Of a stretch of DNA of 57,666 nt, positions 26,666 through 34,920 are shown piece by piece. The stretch covers positions 1 through 57,666 of the forward strand of contig DASVAW010000101.1 of assembly GCA_036376135.1 (NCBI GenBank), given 5' to 3'. Position 1 is the stretch's first letter, and every line of letters starts with the position of its first letter. This DNA is from Candidatus Polarisedimenticolaceae bacterium. GTDB lineage: Bacteria; Acidobacteriota; Polarisedimenticolia; Polarisedimenticolales; DASRJG01. Under the pieces are notes generated by a model. The model was not told where the DNA came from, made no database searches, and saw only the letters and a list, made by a program, of their open reading frames with translations. The translations under genes were made by a program, and so were the position numbers.

Positions 26666-27915
26666 CGCCGGAGGGCCTCGACGACCGCCTGCGCCGCGCG
26701 ACGACCGGACTCCATCGCCCCCTGGATCGAGGCGGTGTCGCGGTGGTCGCCGCAGACGAACAACCCGTCCTCCAGGCGCACCGGCCGGCGCGCGACGACG
26801 AGGGCCGGCGGGCGTTGCGCGGGGAGCGCGTGGGTGATGCGGTAGACCCGCAGCCGCCGCCACTTCGCGACGTCGTTCCCGAACCAGTCCGTCGCCTGCG
26901 CCGCCATCGCGGAGGTCAGCGCGGCGTCGTCGAGACCGGGGTCGCCCACGGCGACCGCGGCGATGAGGTGCGCCCCCGCCGGGGCGTAACCGGGCGCGAC
27001 GTTGCTGACGACCGCCAGATTCGTGATCGGCCCGCGGTTGTCGCCGTCGAGCACGATCTCCCTCCCCTCGAAGGGGGCCCGCTCGGCGGCGAAGTAGACG
27101 CAGGTCTGGGCGCACGACTCCGGGGCGGGTGTTCGACCGGTGAGGCGCGCGGCGGCGGGCCCCTCCACCGCCACCACGACGGCGGCGGCCTCGAGCGCCT
27201 CCCCCGATTCGAGCACGACGCGACCCGGCCCCGCCTCGCGGACGGGGGTCCCGAATCGGATCGTCCCCGCGGGCAGCTTCCCGGCGAGCTGATCGGGAAT
27301 CGCCGCCATCCCCGTCGCAGGGAGCGCGTTGTCCCCTTCGGACAACATCCGGAAGACGAACTCGAACATGCGGCTGGAGGTCTGGAGCTCCTTTTCGAGG
27401 AAGATCCCTCCCAGGAACGGACGGAAGAACCTCTCGATCATCGCGTCCGAGAATCCGTGGCCTCGGAGCGCGTCGAGGGTCGTCGTCTCCGGACGCGCGA
27501 AGAGGTCGTCGAGGGCGCCCTCGCGCGCCCGCTGGCGCACGCGCAGGATCGCGAGCTTGTCGCCGAGGGTCCCGATCGGGGAGAACGCCCCCGCCACGGC
27601 GTCCAGCGGCGCCCGCGTCGGATCGGCGACGCGGTAGAAGCTCCCGTCGAATCGCACGCGTGCGCCGGGGTAGAAGGGCTTGAGGTCGAGCGCCGCGTAA
27701 TCGAGCATCCGCCTGCACTCGGGGTAGGCGGTGAGGAGGATCTGGAACCCGCGATCGAGGAGGAAGCCGTCGAGCCGGTCCGTGCGCACGCGACCGCCGA
27801 CCGCGTCGGACGCCTCGAGCAGGCGCGTCTCCACCCCTTCGCCGACGAGCTCCCGCGCGCAACAGAGTCCGGCAAGGCCGGCGCCGACGATCAAGACGTC
27901 CGATCGAGCGCTCAC
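26662..27915 (-). CDS. FAD-dependent oxidoreductase, phytoene-desaturase/amine-oxidase-like
   Basis: A 417-residue flavoprotein. The N-terminal dinucleotide-binding motif is [18 protein letters not shown], followed by the GGR motif [10 protein letters not shown] and a C-terminal FAD motif near [21 protein letters not shown]. The layout fits the NAD(P)-binding Rossmann/amine-oxidase group (protoporphyrinogen oxidase, carotenoid desaturase). No adjacent terpenoid or haem genes define the substrate. GTG 27915 has a good GGAGGG Shine-Dalgarno, and a TAGAAT box lies 23 nt upstream. Confidence 0.9.
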   Translation of the reverse strand: MSARSDVLIVGAGLAGLCCARELVGEGVETRLLEASDAVGGRVRTDRLDGFLLDRGFQILLTAYPECRRMLDYAALDLKPFYPGARVRFDGSFYRVADPTRAPLDAVAGAFSPIGTLGDKLAILRVRQRAREGALDDLFARPETTTLDALRGHGFSDAMIERFFRPFLGGIFLEKELQTSSRMFEFVFRMLSEGDNALPATGMAAIPDQLAGKLPAGTIRFGTPVREAGPGRVVLESGEALEAAAVVVAVEGPAAARLTGRTPAPESCAQTCVYFAAERAPFEGREIVLDGDNRGPITNLAVVSNVAPGYAPAGAHLIAAVAVGDPGLDDAALTSAMAAQATDWFGNDVAKWRRLRVYRITHALPAQRPPALVVARRPVRLEDGLFVCGDHRDTASIQGAMESGRRAAQAVVEALRR

Positions 27916-27938
27916 GATCCCTCCCCGGGGCGGGGAGG

Positions 27939-27944
27939 ATTCTA
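27939..27944 (-). promoter_or_regulatory. -10-like box upstream of the FAD oxidoreductase gene
   Basis: TAGAAT on the minus strand spans the stop codon of the preceding gene and lies 23 nt ahead of the FAD gene start. It would give a short leader that includes the GGAGGG Shine-Dalgarno. Confidence 0.4.
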
Positions 27945-29114
27945 GCGTCCGCCGGCGGTCCCGGAGCGACGTATCGCGGCGTCGCGGAGCAGGCGGTCGA
28001 CCAGCGGCAGGTAGAAGCGCCAGTAGAAGGCGTGCTCCGAAGGAGCGACCTTCAGCCCCTCGATCCAGCGGCGCACGGTGAGGTAGCCCGCGAAGGGCAC
28101 CTCGGCGGTCTCGAGCGGGTTGTCCGCGAAGTCGCCGGCGAAGTAGAACGCCCGGCCCCCACCCGCGTAGCGCTTCACCGTGACCGCGGGGAACGTCTCC
28201 GGAAGGCCGCGCGCCGTCAGGCGCGCGCGCCCCGCCTCGGTCGGCTGCCAGGTGAAGGTGGCAAGCACCTCGGCGTCCCCCGCGTTCTCGACGACGTCGA
28301 ACCAGTACGGGTACAGGATCCCGTCCGCCGCCCTCTCGAGGGTCGTGTCGGAGGAGGCCGCTCGATCCAGCCGGAGCCCGCGCGCGGCCACCTCGGGCCC
28401 GACGCGCAGGACCTCGACGTGCGCGTCCTCGTAGCAGAGGACGTAGCCGGGACCGGTGAACGTCCAGGGGCGCTTCCACTCGCGCTCGTAGTTGCGCCGC
28501 ATCCACTGCGGCACCTCGTCGGTCGAATCGAGGTCGGTGAAGAAGCGGCCGATCCAGCGGGTCCAGTAGACCCCCATCGTGCGCTGGAGCGTCTCGCGGG
28601 GCGCGTCCTCCGTGGGGCTCCCGAGACTGTTGAACTCGCTCACGAGCAGCCCGCCGCGCCGCACGTACTCCTCGGCGGCGCGCGCCTCGACCAGCCCGAG
28701 CCCCCCGTACACCTTCGGGCTGCGCTCGAGGGCGGCGAGCATCTTCTCCCCGCTCTTCAGGTCGTCCCGGTACACGCCGTAGGTATCGGCGATGTAGAGG
28801 AGATCCGCCCGCTCGAGGTCCGCAGCGGCCAGATCACGGGTGCGCTCGGGGGGGTCTCCCGGCGTCTCGGGCGGGTACGCGCCGAGGTAGTCCTTCTCCC
28901 AGTCGTAGGGCGCCCCCGCGGCCGTCACCACGCCGAGCGCGCGCATCGCCCAGAACAACGAGCGATGCTCGAGCCAGAGCCGGAACGGAACCGTCTTGTC
29001 GAGGACGACCACGTTCAGCTCGGTCCGGTCGCGAACGTGGTAGAGCCCGCGCGGGACGAGGACCAGCGCCGCGAGGAGCAGCACCGGCCATGTCCAGCGC
29101 AGCGTGCCCTTCAT
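27942..29114 (-). CDS. Hypothetical membrane-anchored protein
   Basis: A 390-residue protein I cannot assign. One N-terminal signal anchor ([19 protein letters not shown]) directs a large extracytoplasmic domain. Segments such as [17 protein letters not shown] and [20 protein letters not shown] resemble the nucleotide-free alpha/beta fold seen in DUF4350- and GATase-like periplasmic domains, followed by beta-rich sequence and a final [17 protein letters not shown] helix. It overlaps purK by 4 bp but has no evident purine role. Confidence 0.8.
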   Translation of the reverse strand: MKGTLRWTWPVLLLAALVLVPRGLYHVRDRTELNVVVLDKTVPFRLWLEHRSLFWAMRALGVVTAAGAPYDWEKDYLGAYPPETPGDPPERTRDLAAADLERADLLYIADTYGVYRDDLKSGEKMLAALERSPKVYGGLGLVEARAAEEYVRRGGLLVSEFNSLGSPTEDAPRETLQRTMGVYWTRWIGRFFTDLDSTDEVPQWMRRNYEREWKRPWTFTGPGYVLCYEDAHVEVLRVGPEVAARGLRLDRAASSDTTLERAADGILYPYWFDVVENAGDAEVLATFTWQPTEAGRARLTARGLPETFPAVTVKRYAGGGRAFYFAGDFADNPLETAEVPFAGYLTVRRWIEGLKVAPSEHAFYWRFYLPLVDRLLRDAAIRRSGTAGGR

Positions 29115-30223
29115 CCCCGACCCAGGGCCGGCTCCCGGACGAGGGCCGCCACGCGGTCGAGCGCCGCATCGAGCGCGGCGCGGTCGGGCTCGACGAGGGT
29201 CACGTGGCCGAGCTTCCGCCCCGGGCGGGCGCTCTTCCCGTAGAGATGGACGTGCGCTCCGCTCACCCCGAGCAGCGCCTCCACCGGCGGCACCTCGCCG
29301 ACGAGATTCACCATCGCCGAGACCCCCTGCGGCGCGGTCGAGCCGAGCGGCCATCCGAGGATCGCGCGAAGGTGGTTTTCGAACTGGCTGGTCGCGGCCC
29401 CCTCGATCGTCCAGTGCCCGGAGTTGTGGACGCGCGGTGCCATCTCGTTGGCGAGCAGGCGGCCTTCGTGCTGGAAGAACTCGATGGCGAGAACGCCCAC
29501 GTAGCCGAGCGCGTCGAGGACGCGCCGCGCCTTCTGCTCCGCGCGGTGCTGCATCGCGTCGAAGACCCCGTTCGCCGGCGCGACGCTCAGGCGCAGGATC
29601 CCCTCGCGGTGCCGGTTCTCGACGAGGGGCCAGAACGCCGTGGCGCCGTCGCGGCCGCGGACGGCGAGCACGGACAACTCGCGCTCGAACGGCACGAACC
29701 CCTCGAGGATCGCCGGCGTCCCCGATGCCGCGGCGAGCGCCGTTTCCGCCTCGGCGGGGGTCCGCACGACCCACTGCCCCTTCCCGTCGTACCCCTCGCG
29801 CCGCGTCTTGAGGATCGCCGGGAGGCCGACCTCCGCGAGCGCGACGTCGAGCTCCTCGCGCGATCCCACGGGAGCGAACGGAGCGGTGGGGATCCCGAGC
29901 GAGCGGAAGAGCGTCTTCTCCGCGAGACGGTCCTGCGCCGTCTCGAGCGCCGGGGCGGGCGGGAAGACCGGAATCCGCTCCGCGATCCGCCGCACGGCGG
30001 CGACCGGGACGTTCTCGAACTCGTAGGTCGCGATCGACGTCGACGAGGCGAGCCGGTCGAGGGCGTCGGGGTCGTCGAACCTCGCCGCGAGGGACTCGGC
30101 GAGCTGCGCCGCGGGGGCCTCGACCGACGGATCGAGCAGGAGGAACTCGAGCCCCAGCGGATACCCCGCCAGGGCCAGCATCCTTCCGAGCTGACCCCCT
30201 CCGAGGACGCCGATGCGCGTCAT
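29111..30223 (-). CDS. purK: 5-(carboxyamino)imidazole ribonucleotide synthase
   Basis: A 370-residue ATP-grasp enzyme that carboxylates AIR to N5-CAIR with bicarbonate and [19 protein letters not shown] is the N-terminal purK signature; TYEFENVP, the ATP-grasp core with [38 protein letters not shown] are all present. It overlaps purE by 4 bp, as in most bacteria, and overlaps the next gene by 4 bp. Confidence 0.97.
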   Translation of the reverse strand: MTRIGVLGGGQLGRMLALAGYPLGLEFLLLDPSVEAPAAQLAESLAARFDDPDALDRLASSTSIATYEFENVPVAAVRRIAERIPVFPPAPALETAQDRLAEKTLFRSLGIPTAPFAPVGSREELDVALAEVGLPAILKTRREGYDGKGQWVVRTPAEAETALAAASGTPAILEGFVPFERELSVLAVRGRDGATAFWPLVENRHREGILRLSVAPANGVFDAMQHRAEQKARRVLDALGYVGVLAIEFFQHEGRLLANEMAPRVHNSGHWTIEGAATSQFENHLRAILGWPLGSTAPQGVSAMVNLVGEVPPVEALLGVSGAHVHLYGKSARPGRKLGHVTLVEPDRAALDAALDRVAALVREPALGRG

Positions 30224-30729
30224 GGACGCTTGGCCGGAGCCGGTGCGCGGGGGTCGGGATCGGCCAGCACCCGCGCGGTCTGTTCGGAGCGGAACTTCCG
30301 GAGCGCCTCGCGATACTCCGGGTGCCGCGCACCGACGATCGAGGCGGCGAGCAGCGCCGCGTTCATCGCGCCGGCCCGACCGATCGCCAGCGTCCCCACC
30401 GGAACGCCTCCGGGCATCTGGACGATCGACAGCAGCGAGTCGAGCCCCTTGAGCGCCTTCGACTCGACGGGGACGCCGAGCACCGGCAGGATCGTCTTCG
30501 ACGAGACCATGCCGGGGAGGTGCGCGGCGCCTCCGGCGCCCGCCACGATCACCTCGATTCCCCGCGACTCCGCCGTCGACGCGTAGTCGAAGAGGAGATC
30601 GGGGGTGCGGTGCGCGGAGACGACGCGGACCTCGTGCGGAACGCCGAGCGCGTCCAGCGTCTCCGCGGCCGCGGACATCGTCTCCCAGTCCGACCGGGAG
30701 CCCATGAGGATGCCGACGAGGGGGTTCAT
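30220..30729 (-). CDS. purE: N5-carboxyaminoimidazole ribonucleotide mutase
   Basis: A 169-residue class I PurE that converts N5-CAIR to CAIR in purine synthesis. [37 protein letters not shown] and [17 protein letters not shown] are the conserved elements, including the catalytic histidine of SAHRTP. It is the first gene of the purE-purK pair and has its own TACAAT box 9 nt before the ATG. A short C-terminal tail rich in Ala/Pro is not conserved. Confidence 0.97.
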   Translation of the reverse strand: MNPLVGILMGSRSDWETMSAAAETLDALGVPHEVRVVSAHRTPDLLFDYASTAESRGIEVIVAGAGGAAHLPGMVSSKTILPVLGVPVESKALKGLDSLLSIVQMPGGVPVGTLAIGRAGAMNAALLAASIVGARHPEYREALRKFRSEQTARVLADPDPRAPAPAKRP

Positions 30730-30738
30730 GCCCGGCGG

Positions 30739-30744
30739 ATTGTA
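30739..30744 (-). promoter_or_regulatory. -10 box of purE, leaderless type
   Basis: TACAAT on the minus strand, 5 of 6 to the sigma70 consensus, ends 9 nt before the purE ATG. It sits inside the 25-nt gap after the RNase Z-like gene. No Shine-Dalgarno is present. Confidence 0.5.
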
Positions 30745-30754
30745 ACGCCTCGCT

Positions 30755-31771
30755 TCACTCCCGCGCCCCGGGAAGCTCCAGCAGCGTCCCCCCGAACGCC
30801 CTCGCCGCCTCCTCGACCACCTCCCGCTCCCGCCCCTGGTATCGGGGCGAGACGTGGAACGGGGCGAGTCGCCGGACTCCCGCCGCCCGCGCGATCTCCC
30901 CCGCCTGGCGGGCGGACAGATGGCCGCGGCGGGCCGCCTCGGCGACGTCCTCGTGAAGGAACGGGGTCTCGCAGACCATCAGGTCGGCGTCGCGGGCCAG
31001 GGCGACGATCCGCTCGACGTTCTCCGGCGTGAACGCGGCGTCGGTGACGTACGCGATCTTCTGACCGGGGCCCCGGCGGAGCAGGCGCCCCTCGAGCTCC
31101 GCGAGCGGGAGGACGCGGGCCCCGCCGTCGGCCGCGGCCGCCTCGACGGGCGTCGCCCCCGGCTCGCGACGGCGCGCCAGGTCCTTGAGGGTCGCAAGCC
31201 ACGGCCCCGGTGCGAGGCCGAGCCGATCGAGGGCGTCCTTGTCCACGCCGAGGTGCTCGACCTCGCGAAGGGCGGCCGCGAGGACCGGGATGCCGTGGTC
31301 GAGCACCGCGACCTCGATCGTGAACAGCCGCTCCGCGTGAACCGTCCCGGAGAACGGCGCCTCCCCGGCCGGCTCCGCGAGCATCCTCCCCGCACCGCGG
31401 TGGATCGTGTCGCGCACGACGGCGCCGTCGACCTCCCGGACGCGGAGCCGAACGGGGTAGCCCTCGACGAGATTCCACGCGTATCCCGCGATGCGCGAGG
31501 CGACGTGGCCGCCGAACCCCGCCGGTCCGACGAGGACGATCTCCCGCTCGCGTCGCAGGGCCAGGCGCAAGAGCCGGTCGAACCCGCAGAAGTGGTCCAT
31601 GTGGGCGTGCGTGACCACCGCGAAGTCGACGCGGGCGAGCTTGCGCGGAGCGAGCGCGTGGAGATCGCCGAGATCGAACAGCACCGCACGCCCCTCGTCG
31701 AGCAGGTCCACCCACAAGGCGGGATCGCCGTCGAGACCGTTGACGAGCGTCGGGAGGAACAGCGTCCTCAC
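30755..31771 (-). CDS. RNase Z-like metallo-beta-lactamase-fold hydrolase
   Basis: A 338-residue MBL-fold protein with the zinc motif HAHMDH (H55, H57, D59, H60) and later [23 protein letters not shown] and a C-terminal HVSPRYQGR, matching the RNase Z/ElaC layout. RNase Z trims tRNA 3' trailers; the sequence is divergent, so another MBL hydrolase activity is possible. The GTG start overlaps the stop of the upstream hybrid kinase by 4 bp, an odd partnership for a tRNA enzyme. Confidence 0.85.
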   Translation of the reverse strand: MRTLFLPTLVNGLDGDPALWVDLLDEGRAVLFDLGDLHALAPRKLARVDFAVVTHAHMDHFCGFDRLLRLALRREREIVLVGPAGFGGHVASRIAGYAWNLVEGYPVRLRVREVDGAVVRDTIHRGAGRMLAEPAGEAPFSGTVHAERLFTIEVAVLDHGIPVLAAALREVEHLGVDKDALDRLGLAPGPWLATLKDLARRREPGATPVEAAAADGGARVLPLAELEGRLLRRGPGQKIAYVTDAAFTPENVERIVALARDADLMVCETPFLHEDVAEAARRGHLSARQAGEIARAAGVRRLAPFHVSPRYQGREREVVEEAARAFGGTLLELPGARE

Positions 31772-33801
31772 GCGAGCGCCGCGCGGACCTTCTCGACGAG
31801 CTCGGCGGGAAGGAACGGCTTCGTGAGGATGCCCCGCAGGCCGAGACTCTCGAACCGCGCGGCCGCCTCGCCCTCGGAGTACCCGGTCATGAGGACCGCG
31901 CGCACCTCCCCCCCCGCGGCCCGGATCGCGGCCAGCGCCTCGTCCCCGTGCATCCGCGGCATCGTCATGTCGGTCAGGACGAGGCCGATGTCGTCGCGGC
32001 GGTCGAAGTAGAGGGCGACCGCCTCGGTGCCGTCGGACGCCTCGAGGACGCGGAAGCCCTCGCCTTCGAGGGCCGCACGGGCGAGCTCGCGGATCGCCGG
32101 CTCGTCGTCGACGACGAGGATCGCGGCGTCGGGCCGCGCTCGGCGCGGGGCGCTCGCGGGAGCCACGGCGACGTCGGGGGTCGACGGGAGCTCCACGCGG
32201 AACGTCGTCCCGCGGCCCGGCGTCGAGTCCACGCCCACCGAGCCGCCGTGCGCGCGCACGATGCCGTGGACGGCGGCGAGCCCGAGCCCCCGCCCCGTGA
32301 ACTTCGTGGTGAAGAACGGATCGAAGACCCGCGCGAGCGTCTCGGCGTCGATCCCGCTCCCGGAATCCTCGACCTCCAGCACGCAGCGTTCGCCGTCCTT
32401 CGACGCCCTCGTGCGCACGACGACGGTGCCGCCGTCGCGGTCGCACGCCTCCGCGCCGTTGGCGACGAGGTTGGCGACCACCTGGCGGATCTGCGTCGCA
32501 TCCGCCTCGACCCGGGGGAGCGGCTCGCCCAGCTCCATCCGCAGGACGACCTTGCGGGGGATCGAGGCGACGAGCAGCGGCCCCATGCCCGAGACGACCG
32601 CGTTGAGGTCGACCCGCTCGCGTCGCATCCCGCTGCGGCCGACGTAGTCGAGCAGCTGGCCGGTCAGCGTCGCGGCGCGCTCGCTGGCGGCGACGACGCG
32701 CTCCAGGCAGTCGGCGGCGGGATGACCGGGGTCGAGCTTGCGACGGGCGAGATCGGCGTTCCCGAGAATGCCGGTCAGGATGTTGTTGAAGTCGTGCGCC
32801 ACGCCTCCGGCGAACGTGCCGAGGCTCTCGAGCTTCTGCGTCGCGAACATCTGGCGCTCGACCGCCAGGCGCGCCTCCTCCGCGCGGCGACGTTCGGCCA
32901 CCTCGCGGCGGAGGGCGGCGTTCTTGCTCTCGAGGACCACGACGATCGCGACGAAGAAGGCCGTGCCGAGAAGGCCGACGGCCAGCGACACCGCCGGCAG
33001 CGTCGAGGGGGCGGCCTGGCCGTGCACCGCGACCGTACGCACGATCCACCTTCGTCCCGCGAGAACGAAACGGTCCTCGTGACGCGGCGAAGCACCCGTC
33101 GGTTCCGCCCCACCCGACCGGCGGACGGCGATCGTCCGTTCGGTCGGGGGCTCCCCCTCGACACCCCCGTCGAGGAGCTCCACGTCGATGCCGACGTCCC
33201 GTTGCCTGCCGAGCGCGCGATCGAGGAGTTGATCCGCCAGGACGGCGCCGACGACGAATCCTCCCGGCTCCGCGGCCCCGCCGCCCCGCAGAATCGGGAG
33301 AACCGCCAGCAACCCGGAACCCGAGGACGCGTGGACGGGTCGAACGGGGCCGGTGAGCCGCTCGCGCCCCGTGGCGCGCGCCCCCTCGAACGCACGCCGG
33401 CGCTCGGGCTCGGATCCGAGATCGACCCCCAGAAGCGCCGCCTCCAGCTCGGGCGGCTCCACGAACCGGGGCTCGTAGCGCTCGCGGCCGTCCCGGAGCA
33501 CCCGCGGAACCCAGGCGAGACACTCGAGGGACGCCTGACGTTCCCGGATCGCCCGAGCGAACGACGCGAACTCCGCCGCGGTCACCTCCTCGGAGGCCCG
33601 CCAGAAGGCGTCCAGCGCGACGAGACTCTGGAGCGAATCCTGCATCGCCTCGCGGACGGCGCTCACCCGCTCGGCGGACTCCTCGGCGAAGAGCCGCGCG
33701 TCGCGGTCGCTCTCGACCCGGACGGCCAGGCGCCACGCGAGAAGGGTCGAGACGGCCCCGGCGAGAACGACGACTCCGACCAGGACTACGATGCGTCGCA
33801 C
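31768..33801 (-). CDS. Hybrid histidine kinase with CHASE-type sensor
   Basis: A 677-residue protein. An N-terminal helix (RRIVVLVGVVVLAGAVSTLL) and a second helix near 270-295 flank a periplasmic CHASE-like domain (around LECLAWVPRVL and RYEPRFVEPP). The cytoplasmic part has a HisKA dimerisation domain with the phospho-His in GGVAHDFNNILTG, a HATPase domain with VEDSGSGID and GRGLGLAAVHG, and a C-terminal receiver with VVDDE and LTDMTMP. No DNA-binding output. GTG 33801 is chosen because upstream codons overlap the neighbouring gene; CATAAT lies 24 nt before it. Confidence 0.93.
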   Translation of the reverse strand: MRRIVVLVGVVVLAGAVSTLLAWRLAVRVESDRDARLFAEESAERVSAVREAMQDSLQSLVALDAFWRASEEVTAAEFASFARAIRERQASLECLAWVPRVLRDGRERYEPRFVEPPELEAALLGVDLGSEPERRRAFEGARATGRERLTGPVRPVHASSGSGLLAVLPILRGGGAAEPGGFVVGAVLADQLLDRALGRQRDVGIDVELLDGGVEGEPPTERTIAVRRSGGAEPTGASPRHEDRFVLAGRRWIVRTVAVHGQAAPSTLPAVSLAVGLLGTAFFVAIVVVLESKNAALRREVAERRRAEEARLAVERQMFATQKLESLGTFAGGVAHDFNNILTGILGNADLARRKLDPGHPAADCLERVVAASERAATLTGQLLDYVGRSGMRRERVDLNAVVSGMGPLLVASIPRKVVLRMELGEPLPRVEADATQIRQVVANLVANGAEACDRDGGTVVVRTRASKDGERCVLEVEDSGSGIDAETLARVFDPFFTTKFTGRGLGLAAVHGIVRAHGGSVGVDSTPGRGTTFRVELPSTPDVAVAPASAPRRARPDAAILVVDDEPAIRELARAALEGEGFRVLEASDGTEAVALYFDRRDDIGLVLTDMTMPRMHGDEALAAIRAAGGEVRAVLMTGYSEGEAAARFESLGLRGILTKPFLPAELVEKVRAALA

Positions 33802-33825
33802 GACCGCCCCCCGGCGTGGCCGACC

Positions 33826-33831
33826 ATTATG
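33826..33831 (-). promoter_or_regulatory. -10-like box upstream of the CHASE hybrid kinase gene
   Basis: CATAAT on the minus strand overlaps the TAA stop of the preceding membrane-protein gene and lies 24 nt before the kinase GTG. The leader would contain a G-rich Shine-Dalgarno-like stretch. Confidence 0.35.
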
Positions 33832-34621
33832 CGCGCGGTTCGTCGTCCCCGAGCCCGAGGGTGAACCTCGGCTCCTCCGCGCGACGGTTGGCGTCGGCGG
33901 CATCGAGATCGACGGCCCGCGCGAGCAGGCGGCCGCACGGACGCGACAACGCGAGCTTGAGCGCGAGATCGACGACCAGCGCGCCCCCGGCGCCCCACGC
34001 GAGCGGGCCGACCGGCTCCGTGGCAGGCAGGCGCAGCCACGCCGCGGCCGGGGCCGCCGCGGCGGCGCCGAGCGCCACGTAGGCGCCGACCCGCACGACG
34101 CTCCACACGTTCCACGCGAGCATCGCCACGACCGCCGTCCGCCGCGCCGCGCGAAGCAGGGTCGCGACGTAGGCGTTCATGTAGTTGAGGAGCACCGCCC
34201 CGAGCACGATCGAGGCGAGGTTCGCCGTGACCAGCGCGCAGGCGACGTAGACGAGGGTCTCGTGGAGGTGGCGCCGAAGCGTCGCGAACGGCGTGGACTC
34301 CGGGCCCGCGCCCGAACGCAGCCACGCGAGCATCTCCCGGCGGTACTCCTTCGCGCGGAGCACGCGGCGGTCGACCGCCTCGGCGTTGGGGACGAAGAAG
34401 TAGAGGGAGACGAGGGTCGTCGCGAGCGCCCACGTCCCCACCGTGGCGGCGGCGAGGCCGGGGGTCCCCCAGCGCCACGCATAGGCGAACGCCGTCCACC
34501 CCGCGATGCCCTGGGCCAGAGGCATCCCCCATCGGTTGCCGATGCGCCAGCCCAGACGGAACCCGACGACGCCGCAGGCTGCGCCGAGGATCAGGAAGTA
34601 GCCCTGCCCGAGGCCGAACAT
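33827..34621 (-). CDS. Hypothetical polytopic membrane protein
   Basis: A 264-residue protein with about six membrane helices; the first begins right after MFGLGQGYFLILGAACGVVG. A soluble loop near 90-125 is charged (AEAVDRRVLRAKEYRREM). The C-terminal tail (LGLGDDEPRA) is acidic. I recognise no family. It lies between a small MBL-like gene and a hybrid kinase, with a 1-nt stop/start overlap upstream (TGATG), so it may be an accessory of the signalling cluster. Confidence 0.8.
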   Translation of the reverse strand: MFGLGQGYFLILGAACGVVGFRLGWRIGNRWGMPLAQGIAGWTAFAYAWRWGTPGLAAATVGTWALATTLVSLYFFVPNAEAVDRRVLRAKEYRREMLAWLRSGAGPESTPFATLRRHLHETLVYVACALVTANLASIVLGAVLLNYMNAYVATLLRAARRTAVVAMLAWNVWSVVRVGAYVALGAAAAAPAAAWLRLPATEPVGPLAWGAGGALVVDLALKLALSRPCGRLLARAVDLDAADANRRAEEPRFTLGLGDDEPRA

Positions 34622-34920
34622 CAGCAAGCCCGCAGGATCCGGGCGCCCGCGCCGTCGCGGTAACGCGCGAGCACGCGCGCGGCGCTCTCCGCCCGATCGG
34701 GGTCGGCGAGCACGACGACGACCGGTCGCGCGAGACGCGCGACGTCGCCGTCGAGCGCGCGCCAGAAACGCGCCGCCTCGGGATCGCCCTCCGGCGGGAT
34801 CTCGGGATCCACGAGAACGACGGCGCCGGGGGCCTCGTAATACGTGGAGACCCGCTCGCGGCCGTCCGACGCGGTCACGCTCCAGTGCCACAACCCCTCG
34901 GCCGCCTTCCAGACCTTCAC
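34621..34920 (-). CDS. Small protein resembling a degenerate MBL-fold N-terminal half
   Basis: A 99-residue protein with GTG start. The opening (VWKAAEGLWHWSVT, then STYYEAPGAVVLVDPEIPPE) follows the beta-sandwich pattern of metallo-beta-lactamase-like proteins that begin with a substrate-side strand and a VLIDP turn, but there is no HxHxDH zinc motif and the rest is missing. It may be a truncated, non-catalytic sensor or adaptor. It overlaps the upstream hybrid kinase by 4 bp and the downstream membrane gene by 1 nt. Confidence 0.7.
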   Translation of the reverse strand: MKVWKAAEGLWHWSVTASDGRERVSTYYEAPGAVVLVDPEIPPEGDPEAARFWRALDGDVARLARPVVVVLADPDRAESAARVLARYRDGAGARILRAC

